64,000 nt of DNA, from the NCBI GenBank assembly GCA_041391225.1, contig JAWKOL010000002.1, positions 1 through 64,000 on the forward strand, in the 5' to 3' direction. This stretch comes from RI-153 sp041391225 (GTDB lineage: Bacteria > Chloroflexota > Anaerolineae > Caldilineales > Caldilineaceae). Within the stretch, counting starts at the first letter, position 1. Every line of letters starts with the position of its first letter. Both the position numbers and the translations under genes were made by a program. Shown piece after piece: positions 55,205-63,159 of the stretch. The notes under the pieces were generated by a model. The model was not told the origin of the DNA. It made no database searches and worked only from the letters and a program-made list of their open reading frames with translations.

Positions 55205-55906
55205 ATGAACGCCGAATCCGTACAGCAGGCCCTTACCGAACTTGCCGATCCTGCCATCGCCGAGCATTCGCAGCGCTTCTTCAAGACCGGCCCCGGCGAG
55301 TATGGCGAAGGAGACCGGTTCCGCGGCATCCGCGTCCCTGTGCAGAGGACGGTGGCGCGCCGCTTCGACAAACTGCCGTTGGCCGAAACCGGACGGCTGC
55401 TCCATTCGCCCTTCCACGAAGACCGACTCACCGCGCTGTTGATCCTGGTGCGTCAATTCCGGCGCAAACAGGCCGATCACGCGGCGATCTACGATCTCTA
55501 TCTGCGCAACACCGCTTACATCAACAACTGGGATCTGGTGGACAGCTCGGCTCCGCAGATCGTGGGCGCGTTCCTGGCCGACAAGCCCCGAGACGTCCTC
55601 GATGAACTGGCGCTGTCCGACTCACTTTGGGCGCGGCGCATCGCCATCATGGCCACATTGCACTTTATCAAGCTGGGCCAGTTCGAGGACACGCTGCGCC
55701 TCTCCCGCGTCCTTCTCCACGATTCAGAAGACTTGATCCACAAAGCCGTGGGGTGGATGCTGCGCGAGGTGGGCAACCGTAATCTTGCCGTCGAAGAAGG
55801 TTTCCTGGCCGACACCTACCGCACGATGCCGCGCACCATGCTGCGCTACGCCATCGAAAAATTCCCCGAGGAAAAGCGCAAGGCGTACCTGGAAGGGAAA
55901 GTTTAG
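55205..55906 (+). CDS. DNA alkylation repair protein, AlkD type
   Basis: This 233-residue all-helical protein begins with the typical AlkD start and contains FFKTGPGEYGEGDRFRGIRV, YLRNTAYINNWDLVDSSAPQ with the DNA-contacting Asp/Trp segment, SLWARRIAIMATLHFIKLGQ, and DLIHKAVGWMLREVGNRN. AlkD-type enzymes remove N3- and N7-alkylated purines without base flipping. ATG 55205 is preceded by GGAG 6 bases upstream. The stop abuts the stop of the convergent SDR gene. Confidence 0.9.
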   Translation: MNAESVQQALTELADPAIAEHSQRFFKTGPGEYGEGDRFRGIRVPVQRTVARRFDKLPLAETGRLLHSPFHEDRLTALLILVRQFRRKQADHAAIYDLYLRNTAYINNWDLVDSSAPQIVGAFLADKPRDVLDELALSDSLWARRIAIMATLHFIKLGQFEDTLRLSRVLLHDSEDLIHKAVGWMLREVGNRNLAVEEGFLADTYRTMPRTMLRYAIEKFPEEKRKAYLEGKV

Positions 55907-56713
55907 CTACCAGGTGCAGTACCCACCATCAATGACCATGTCGTGACCGGTCATGTAGTCCGATGCCGGAGACGCCAGGTAGACGAGCGCGCCCTGTAGA
56001 TCTGTGACTTCGGCCATGCGCCCCATGGGCGTCATCTGCATCCAGATGGGCAACATAGACTGGCCCACGGGTGTGGCCAGGAGATCGTCTACGAGCTGGG
56101 TGCGGGTGTAGCCGGGGCTGATGCTGTTGACGCGCACGCCGCGCTTGGCCCATTCAGCGGCCAGGCTGCGGGTGAGGTGGATGACGCCGGCTTTGGCCGT
56201 ATTGTACGCCGCCTGGTTCTGCGGCATGTTGACAATATGGCCCGACATCGAGGCTGTGTTGATGATCTTACCGTAGCCGGCTTCGAGCATCACCTGTCCT
56301 TCGGCCTGAGCGCACAGGAAGACGCCGTTCAAATCGATATCGAGGACGCGCAGCCAGTCGGCATAGGCAATCGTCTCGCTGTCGGCCCAGACGCCGATCC
56401 CAGCATTGTTGACACCGATGGCGAGGCTCCCCCAATGGTCGACGATACGACGCACCATCGCCTGCACCTGATCGGGTTTGGTGACGTCCGCGGCCACGGC
56501 CAGGGCATCCACCTGCTTCCGGCTCAGTTCGTGGGCCACATCTTCGGCCAGATCCAGCTTCACATCGACAACAGCGACCTTTGCGCCGGCTTCACCCAGG
56601 GCGTGGGCAAAGGCGCGCCCGATCCCCTGACCGCCGCCGGTGACCAGGGCAACGCGCCCGTCGAGCCGAAATCGTTCCAGGATCGACTGTGCAGAAAGGA
56701 CAGGATCAGACAT
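55907..56713 (-). CDS. SDR family oxidoreductase
   Basis: This is a 268-residue classical SDR. The cofactor loop is TGGGQGIGR, with VVDVKLD after strand two (Asp suggests NAD). The NNAGIG motif stabilises the fold, and the active site has Ser in NTASMSGH and Y-x3-K in YNTAK. DGGYCTW at the end follows the DGG motif. Similar enzymes act on sugar alcohols such as sorbitol or on gluconate-like substrates; the substrate is not known. Confidence 0.9.
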   Translation of the reverse strand: MSDPVLSAQSILERFRLDGRVALVTGGGQGIGRAFAHALGEAGAKVAVVDVKLDLAEDVAHELSRKQVDALAVAADVTKPDQVQAMVRRIVDHWGSLAIGVNNAGIGVWADSETIAYADWLRVLDIDLNGVFLCAQAEGQVMLEAGYGKIINTASMSGHIVNMPQNQAAYNTAKAGVIHLTRSLAAEWAKRGVRVNSISPGYTRTQLVDDLLATPVGQSMLPIWMQMTPMGRMAEVTDLQGALVYLASPASDYMTGHDMVIDGGYCTW

Positions 56714-56749
56714 TGGTTTTCTCCGTGGCGTGGGTTTCTTGAGTAGGTG

Positions 56750-58967
56750 CTATCCGCCTGCCGCGCTATCCTCCGTCGATTCGGGGGTGGCTTCCGGCTC
56801 CGGCGGCGGACCGTTGAAGTAGAAATCCAGGATCTGCTGCGCCACAGGCACGCCTACAGTGGACCCTTCGCCACCGTCGTAGACAAAGACCACCACCGCG
56901 ATCTCGGGGTCTTCGTAGGGGGCGTAGGTGACGTACCAGGCGTGAAAAGGCAGGTTGCCCTGATCGTCGCGGTCGGCGCAGTCTTCGAGTTCGGGATCCC
57001 AGGCGCAGAACTCGGCGGTACCTGTCTTACCCGCCACGGTGACGCCGTTCACCGCGCCGGCGCGCCGTGCCGGCCGGTGCGTTCACCACCGACCACATCC
57101 CCTGTTGCACGTAGGCGAGCAGATCCTTGCTGACGGGCAATTCGCGCACAACAGAGGTCTCGTAATCCTGTTGCAGGCCACCCTCGGCGTCCACCATCTG
57201 GTAGACAAGCCGTGGCTCCACGATGTAGCCGCCATTGGCCACCGCCGATGCTTCCACCAACACCTGCACCGGCGTCCCCAGGATGTAGCCCTGGCCGATG
57301 GACGCGTTGTAGCTGTCGCCGGTGGTCCACGATTCAGCCAAGTTGATGCGTTTCCACTGGTCATCTGGGACGATGGCCGTCACCTCGCCGGGGAGATCGA
57401 TGCCAGTGGTCTCGCCGTAGCCGTAGAGCCGCGTCCACTTGGCCAGGCGCTCGCTGCCCAGCCCTTGCAGCGCATTGGGATAGCCGCCCGCCACCCAGTA
57501 AAAATAGATGTCGTTGGAGAGGGCAAGGGCGTCTACAACCGTCATGGGGCCGTGGACGATGCCCAGTTTGTGGTTCCAGCTCACAAACTTCTGCGCCTGG
57601 CTGAGATCATTGGGGAAGTAGCGGTTGGGCAGGTAGAGCGGACCGTTGTCTACGATGCGCGTGTTGGGTTCCACCACATCTTCGGCCAACGCCGCCGTGG
57701 CGGTGACCATCTTGAATGTAGATCCGGGTGGGTAGAGGCCGCCGATGGCGTAGTTGATCAGCGGATTGCGGTTGGGGTCCTGGCGCGCCAGATCTTCCAG
57801 CGCCAGATAGTCCGCGCCCAGACCTTCGGAGAAGATGTTGTTGTCGAAGCTGGGCAGGCTCACCATGCCCAGGATCGAGCCTGTCTTCGGGTTCATGGCA
57901 ATGGCGACAGCGTGGGGTGCGCCCCGTTCTTCAAGCTGAGCTTCCAGCACTTCTTGCATCCGCTGCTGCAACTTGATGTCCAGGCTCAGGTAGAGGTTCA
58001 GGCCTGGCACCGGCTCCAAAATCTGCCCCACGGTGCGGCTCTTACGCCCAAGGATGTCCACTTCGATCACCTCACGGCCCGAGACGCCGCGCAACTGGTC
58101 CTGGTAGGTGTATTCCAGCCCGTTCAGCCCCACCCGTTCGTTGGGATCAAGGTAGCCGCGCTCCTGGTAGATCTCCAGCGCCTGAGCCGGGATCGGCCCC
58201 ATGAAACCGAGCACGTGGCTCACGGCGTCGCCGAACGGGTACTCGCGCACAGGTTCCTGCAACACCTGAATGCCGGGCAGTTGGAAGCCTTCCTCGGCCA
58301 TGCGGAACGCCAACTCCTGATCCACCAGATCAAGGATGGGGATCGGCTCGAACGAACTGCCCTGTGTCCCCAGTTCCACGGCGCGCATCAGCAGCGCCGT
58401 CAACCCTGCCAGCGGCAGCGGTTGCGAAAGATCGGGGATGATCGTGGGGACGTCGGAGATTGTTTCTTCTGTGGTGCCGTCCTCGTTTTCGGTAACGTTG
58501 ATGACAGGCAGACGCACCACGCGGAACTGTAGATCCACGCCCGCGCCCTGCACTGTACGCGCGAAATCGGCGCGGCCTAGGCGGCGGAACATCACCTCGG
58601 CCACGCTCAGGGCGACTTCGGGATCGCTTTCCACGCCCAACTCGCGCAGGATGTGCTCCACGGCCACCGCTTCTTCGTCCGGTTCAGTGGCGATGTCATC
58701 GTCGGGCAGGTCCGCGGGGACGACGGCGATGATGAAACTGGGGCGATTGCGCGCCAGGATCTCGCCATTGCGGTCGTAGATGACACCGCGGGGGGGCTGT
58801 ACTTCCAGCGTGCGGAAGCGATTGGCGTCGGCGCGTTCACCCAGGTCCGCGCCTTCCATGATCTGAAGTTGATAGAGGCGCCCCACCAGCACAAAGAACG
58901 CAATGACCAGCCCCAGGCGGATCAGGCGTAGCGCGTTGCTGCTTGTTCGCTCTGCTCGTTGATACAT
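56750..58967 (-). CDS. mrdA: Penicillin-binding protein 2, peptidoglycan transpeptidase (frameshifted)
   Basis: About 735 residues in two frames. From ATG 58967: a cytoplasmic tail, one transmembrane helix (LIRLGLVIAFFVLVGRLYQL), the dimerisation domain (RFRTLEVQPPRGVIYDRNGE), and the transpeptidase domain with SxxK in GSTFKMV and SxN in ALSNDIYFY. The frame breaks near 57050. The second frame supplies the KTG motif in GVTVAGKTGTAEF and the C-terminus. PBP2 crosslinks peptidoglycan in the rod complex with MreBCD, whose genes lie directly upstream. RodA is not in the window. Because the break separates the KTG motif from a normally essential enzyme, sequencing error is likely. Confidence 0.92.
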
Positions 58968-58986
58968 AGTTTCGCTCGATGCCTAC

Positions 58987-59062
58987 GTTGGGTTGTTTCC
59001 GCACCCCTCCTGCCGCGGTTGGTTACATCATTGCGGCGAGAGGCGTGCGGAAGCAACCCAAC
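58987..59062. repeat. Long inverted repeat between mreD and the PBP2 gene
   Basis: The 18-base arms at 58987-59004 (GTTGGGTTGTTTCCGCAC) and 59045-59062 match at 17 positions. A CCGC/GCGG pair lies inside the 40-base loop. The element fills almost the whole 95-base gap and touches the mreD stop. Confidence 0.72.
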
Positions 59063-59563
59063 CTAAACAGAATCAAGCTCGCGTCGATCCAGCCGACGAT
59101 AGAGAACTGGTGACAACACGAGCATCAGCACGGTATTGTACGCCGTCGCCGGGAAAACCAGTTGCAGCGACGTTTCCAGCAGATCCACACGCCGACCGAT
59201 GGCGATGAGGATGCCCAAATAGCTGAAAGCATAGACCAGGCTACCCACCACCACCGCCACCAGCAACGTGACCGGGTTGCTGCGAAAGAGGCGATTGTGG
59301 CCCACACCCGCCACCAGCGCCGCCGCCATCAATGCCAGGCTCGACGCGCCCATCGGCCCACCGCTGAGGACGTCCATCCACAGCCCGCCCACAAAAGCCC
59401 ACACGATGCCCGAATAGCCGCCGTTGAAGAGCGTCCACGCCAGCACGGCCAGCAGCACCAGATCGGGGCGCACTTCTAGGATGGCCAGTCGCGGCGCGAC
59501 CACGGTTTGAATGATCGCCAAGATCCCCAGCAAGGGGATCATCACAATATAGCCGATTTGCAT
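59063..59563 (-). CDS. mreD: Rod shape-determining protein MreD
   Basis: This 166-residue protein has five or six transmembrane helices, from MQIGYIVMIPLLGILAIIQT to the C-terminal VFPATAYNTVLMLVLSPVLY. The loop GLWMDVLSGGPMGASSLALM is typical of MreD. It is a membrane partner of MreC in the elongation complex. The start follows the mreC stop by two bases. Confidence 0.9.
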   Translation of the reverse strand: MQIGYIVMIPLLGILAIIQTVVAPRLAILEVRPDLVLLAVLAWTLFNGGYSGIVWAFVGGLWMDVLSGGPMGASSLALMAAALVAGVGHNRLFRSNPVTLLVAVVVGSLVYAFSYLGILIAIGRRVDLLETSLQLVFPATAYNTVLMLVLSPVLYRRLDRRELDSV

Positions 59564-59565
59564 GG

Positions 59566-60531
59566 TCAGGGAGTGGTCGCCGGCGCAGATTCAGCCGGAT
59601 TCACAGCGCCGTTGGCCGGCGAGGCGTCGTCGGGTGGCGTCACGTTGGCGGGGAACTGGGGAATAATGTCGAATTCTTCCACGATTTCCAGCGGGTCGAA
59701 ATTGGTGATGATCATCACCAGTTCCAGGCGGCCAAAGTCCACCGTGGGGCGGATTGTGGCTTCTTGGAAGACGTCGAAGTCGCGCTGGCGCACTTCGGTC
59801 ACCTGGCCGATGGGAATACCCTTGGGGAAGTTGCCACCCATGCCCGACGTCAACACAATTTCGCCCACCGAAACTTCGCTGCCCTGGGGAATGAAACCCA
59901 TCACCGGGTCTTCGCCGGGGCGGCCAGTGATGACGCCGGTGAGCCGGCTGCTCTGCAAGATAGCATTGACAGTGCTGTCGGCGTCGGTGATAAGCAGCAC
60001 CTTCGAAGTCGACTCGTTGACTTCGCTGATGCGCCCAACCAACCCCTGATCGTTGACCACGGGCATACCCACGGCGATACCGTGTTGGCGACCCAAGTCG
60101 AGCATGATGTAGTTGAGGAAGTTGTTGCTGTCGAAGCCAATCGAGCGGGCCAGGATCTGTCCACTGCGGTATTGGATGCCGGGGCGGGTTTCGGCGAAGC
60201 CCAGCAGTTCGCGCAGGCGCTGGTTTTCGCGTTCCACCTCCTGCAAACGCAGGTTCTCCACCAGCAAGCTGTCGCTGATCTGCTCCAACTCCGCCACACG
60301 CTGTTGCAGGTTGCGGAAGTTGTTCACCGTCTCAAACAGGCTGGCCACCCGGTCGGTGACGCCGGTCAGCGTGATCTGGCCGGGCGTCGTCACCTGCACC
60401 ACCGCACCTTCAACGCCTTCAAGCCGTCCTGTCTGCTGCAAAGCCAGCAACAGCAGGGCAGCCAACGCCAGGATAGTGAGGCGGATTGCAAAGTCCGCAG
60501 GGGACCAGGGGCGGCGGTCGGAATCTCTCAT
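59566..60531 (-). CDS. mreC: Rod shape-determining protein MreC
   Basis: This 321-residue protein has a short cytoplasmic tail, one transmembrane helix (RLTILALAALLLLALQQTGR) and a coiled-coil (residues about 65-110, RNLQQRVAELEQISDSLLVE). Two beta domains follow, with ILARSIGFDSNNFLNYIMLD and GIAVGMPVVNDQGLVGRISE. The C-terminal tail is Pro/Ala-rich. MreC is the extracytoplasmic scaffold that activates PBP2. Confidence 0.93.
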   Translation of the reverse strand: MRDSDRRPWSPADFAIRLTILALAALLLLALQQTGRLEGVEGAVVQVTTPGQITLTGVTDRVASLFETVNNFRNLQQRVAELEQISDSLLVENLRLQEVERENQRLRELLGFAETRPGIQYRSGQILARSIGFDSNNFLNYIMLDLGRQHGIAVGMPVVNDQGLVGRISEVNESTSKVLLITDADSTVNAILQSSRLTGVITGRPGEDPVMGFIPQGSEVSVGEIVLTSGMGGNFPKGIPIGQVTEVRQRDFDVFQEATIRPTVDFGRLELVMIITNFDPLEIVEEFDIIPQFPANVTPPDDASPANGAVNPAESAPATTP

Positions 60532-60533
60532 TT

Positions 60534-61604
60534 CTATCTGATCGTGCTCTTGCGCTGCATCGTCGTCAACGTCTCGCGGTAGTATTCCGGCTTCTCCAGG
60601 ATCATGCCGGTACCCATCACCACCGAGGTGAGGGGGTTGTCAGCCACGTAAACGTGCATGCGCGTTTCGTCTTGCAGGCGTTGGGCCAGCCCTTGCAGCA
60701 GCGCGCCACCGCCGGCAAGCACAATGCCATGTTCCATCAAGTCGGCCACAAGTTCGGGCGGCGTTTCGTCCAGCGTATCCTTAACGGCGTCGACGATCAC
60801 GTCCACCGAGCCGGAGAGCGCCTCGCGGATCTCCACCGAACTGACTTCGATGGCCTCGGGCAGCCCCGAAATCAGGTTGCGCCCACGGATGATCATGGTG
60901 CGTTCCTGCTCCAGCGGGTAGGCCGAGCCGACTTCGATCTTGGCGCGTTCGGCCATACGCTCGCCGATGAGCAGGTTGTATTTTTGACGTGCGTAGTTGA
61001 CGATGTCTTCGTTCATTTCGTCGCCGGCCACGCGGATCGAGCGGGAGACGACGATGCCGCCCAGCGAGATCACCGCCACTTCGGTGGTGCCGCCGCCGAT
61101 GTCCACGATCATGGAACCGATGGATTCCGTCACCGGCAGGCCGGCGCCGATGGCAGCGGCCATTGGCTCCTCCACCAGGCCGGCTTCGCGCGCGCCAGCG
61201 CTGATGGCGGCGTCGCGCACGGCGCGCTTTTCCACTTCGGTAACGCCCGAAGGGATGCCGATCACGACGCGCGGGCGCGCCGTACCAAAGGCGCGGTTGC
61301 CGTGGACCTTGCCGATGAAGTGATGGATCATGCGTTCCGTCACCTCGAAGTCGGAGATCACACCGTCTTGCAGCGGACGGACGGCCACGATGTGCGCCGG
61401 GGTGCGGCCCACCATCTCTTTCGCTTCTCGACCAATCGCCTTGACCTGCACGCGCCGCTTCGACGACCTGTCGATGGCCACCACCGACGGCTCGTCGATC
61501 ACGATACCACGCCCCTTCACGTGGACGAGCGTGTTCGCCGTCCCCAGGTCGATGCCGATATCGAGCGAAAACAGCCCCAATAACCAATCTAATGGGTTTG
61601 CCAC
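60534..61604 (-). CDS. mreB: Rod shape-determining protein MreB
   Basis: The GTG at 61604 is preferred as start because AGGAG lies 10 bases upstream, giving 356 residues; an upstream ATG (61637) is possible. The actin fold is complete: IDLGTANTLVHVKGRGIVID (phosphate 1), GLVEEPMAAAIGAGLP, MIVDIGGGTTEVAVISLGGI (phosphate 2), and GIVLAGGGALLQGL (adenosine). It forms membrane-bound filaments that guide cell-wall elongation, consistent with rod-shaped cells. It is followed by mreC after two bases. Confidence 0.96.
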   Translation of the reverse strand: MANPLDWLLGLFSLDIGIDLGTANTLVHVKGRGIVIDEPSVVAIDRSSKRRVQVKAIGREAKEMVGRTPAHIVAVRPLQDGVISDFEVTERMIHHFIGKVHGNRAFGTARPRVVIGIPSGVTEVEKRAVRDAAISAGAREAGLVEEPMAAAIGAGLPVTESIGSMIVDIGGGTTEVAVISLGGIVVSRSIRVAGDEMNEDIVNYARQKYNLLIGERMAERAKIEVGSAYPLEQERTMIIRGRNLISGLPEAIEVSSVEIREALSGSVDVIVDAVKDTLDETPPELVADLMEHGIVLAGGGALLQGLAQRLQDETRMHVYVADNPLTSVVMGTGMILEKPEYYRETLTTMQRKSTIR

Positions 61605-61637
61605 CCCCGAACGTCTCCTATCGCTGCGTATAAACAA

Positions 61638-61936
61638 AAATCAGCGGAAGCCGCTGAACGATCCTGCGCATTATACCACAGCGCCAGATCTCACAAAAAG
61701 CAGGCCGGATGCGGCAGACAATGACTCCACTGCGAAAAGTCCGACTTCTGTGTGATTTGCGGTTGCTCCCCTCCTGAGAGAAGTCGGACTTTTGCGCTTG
61801 AGCGACCTTTGCAGTAGAGTCAGACAAAGAACGCGATTAGGCAGATTGGCGGATCATAGCGGATTGTTTCAGAAGGATCCGCTGTGATCCGCTCAATACG
61901 CTTATTCCGGGCGGATCGGCGATCCCGATAGCCTGA
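61638..61936. repeat. Intergenic region with two inverted repeats
   Basis: AAAAGTCCGACTTCT at 61735-61749 is exactly inverted at 61779-61793. A second pair lies at about 61850-61891, built from GCGGATCA, CGGAT, ATCCG and TGATCCGC. Both are in the gap between divergent mreB and tmk. Confidence 0.72.
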
Positions 61937-61945
61937 TGCTATAAT
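61937..61945 (+). promoter_or_regulatory. Extended -10 promoter element upstream of tmk
   Basis: TGCTATAAT (61937-61945) is an extended -10 with consensus TATAAT, 44 bases before the GTG start. The same GCTATAAT appears before the gene at 27043. No good -35 is seen, which an extended -10 tolerates. Confidence 0.5.
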
Positions 61946-61988
61946 GTGAGCCAATCTAACCTAATTATCACCAAATCGAGCAGGTGAC

Positions 61989-62624
61989 GTGTCTCTATTC
62001 ATCACTTTTGAAGGCCCCGAAGGCAGCGGCAAGACAACCCAGATCCGGCTTTTGGCCGACGCGCGGCGCTGTCGGCCATACGGTGCTGGCCACCCGCGAA
62101 CCGGGCGGCACGCGCATCGGCAATGCGGTGCGCAATGTGCTGCTCGACGCCGATCACGTGGAAATGTCACCGCGCGCGGAGACGTTGCTCTTCAACGCCG
62201 CCCGCGTCCAGATCGTGGATCAGGTGATCCGCCCGGCCCTGGCCCAAGGGCAGATCGTCCTCTGTGACCGCTACGCCGACAGCACGCTGGCCTACCAGGG
62301 CTTCGGCCACGGCCAGGATCCGACGAACTGCGCACGCTGATCCACTACGCCACCGGCGGCTTGCAGCCCGATCTCACGCTGTACCTCGACATCCCTGTTG
62401 AAGACGGCCTACGCCGCAAGCTCGGCGCAGGCGCCGCCGAATGGAACCGACTCGATGCCAAGCAGGTGAGCTTCCACGAGACGGTGCGCGCCGGCTACAT
62501 GCAGTTGATCGCCGCCGATCCAAATCGCTGGCGGCGCATCGATTGCAGCGGCGAGATCGACGAAATCCAGCGTGCGATCTTGCAGGTTGTGCATGAGCGC
62601 CTGCCACAAGAATCTATCCGTTAA
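61989..62624 (+). CDS. tmk: Thymidylate kinase (two frameshifts)
   Basis: About 211 residues are spread over three frames. GTG 61989 starts MSLFITFEGPEGSGKTTQIR with the P-loop. After a shift near 62065, GHTVLATREPGGTRIGNAVR and VLCDRYADSTLAYQGFGHGQ (DR-Y motif) follow. After a shift near 62325, the C-terminal part from GGLQPDLTLYLDIPVEDGLR runs to the stop. It phosphorylates dTMP to dTDP and is normally essential, so the breaks are probably sequence errors. The c-di-AMP receptor gene follows, an order also seen in Firmicutes. Confidence 0.93.
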
Positions 62625-62737
62625 TTCACAGCAGCCCAACGAAGTTGACCCATTTTGCGTGGACTTGAGTAGACGGAGTGCTGCGCACTGTGGTTTGCGG
62701 ATAAAGCGGATAAACATGAAGTAGGAGAGGAAACGCC

Positions 62738-63067
62738 ATGAAACTGGTCATCGCCATTGTCAACAACGACGACAGCCGCATTCTGTTGGATCGCCTGACC
62801 CGCGCCGGCTTCTCGGCCACGGTGACCACGTCTACCGGCGCGTATACCCACTTGAGCAGCGCCACCATCTTCTGCGGCGTCGAAGACAGTGATGTGGAAG
62901 AGGTGCTCAGCATCGCACGGGAAAGCGCCACCAGCCGCGTGCAATATGTCACCCCCCTGCCGCCGGTGATGGAGCCGGGCGAAATGAACATCCCCACGCC
63001 GGTGGAGAAACACGCCGGCGGCGCGACCATCTTCGTGGTGGATGTGGCGCATTTTGAGAAGATTTGA
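62738..63067 (+). CDS. Cyclic-di-AMP receptor, PII-like (DarA/YaaQ family)
   Basis: This 109-residue protein matches the DUF970 family: MKLVIAIVNNDDSRILLDRL, AGFSATVTTSTGAYTHLSSA with the T-loop region, FCGVEDSDVEEVLSIARESA, and GGATIFVVDVAHFEKI at the end. Members form PII-like trimers that bind cyclic-di-AMP. AGGAG lies 8 bases before ATG 62738. It probably shares a transcript with tmk. Confidence 0.93.
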   Translation: MKLVIAIVNNDDSRILLDRLTRAGFSATVTTSTGAYTHLSSATIFCGVEDSDVEEVLSIARESATSRVQYVTPLPPVMEPGEMNIPTPVEKHAGGATIFVVDVAHFEKI

Positions 63068-63074
63068 GGCAGAG

Positions 63075-63158
63075 AAGAAAGAGATTGGGCGATTAAGCAA
63101 TTGGGGGATTATCGTATGCTCGGCGCGATCCCCTATCGCTTAATCGCCCAATCTCCTC
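63075..63158. repeat. Inverted octamer repeat after the c-di-AMP receptor gene
   Basis: GAGATTGGGCGATTAAGC near 63082 is exactly inverted near 63134 (GCTTAATCGCCCAATCTC). The left arm continues in 8-bp register (GATTGGGC, GATTAAGC, AATTGGGG). It may serve as a bidirectional terminator between convergent genes. Confidence 0.75.
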
Positions 63159-63159
63159 T

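Noticed and set aside
57039..58532. Long plus-strand open frame opposite the PBP2 gene
   Set aside because: Antisense shadow; PBP2 motifs on the other strand are unmistakable.
60486..61583. Plus-strand open frame opposite mreB
   Set aside because: Antisense shadow of a highly conserved actin-like gene.
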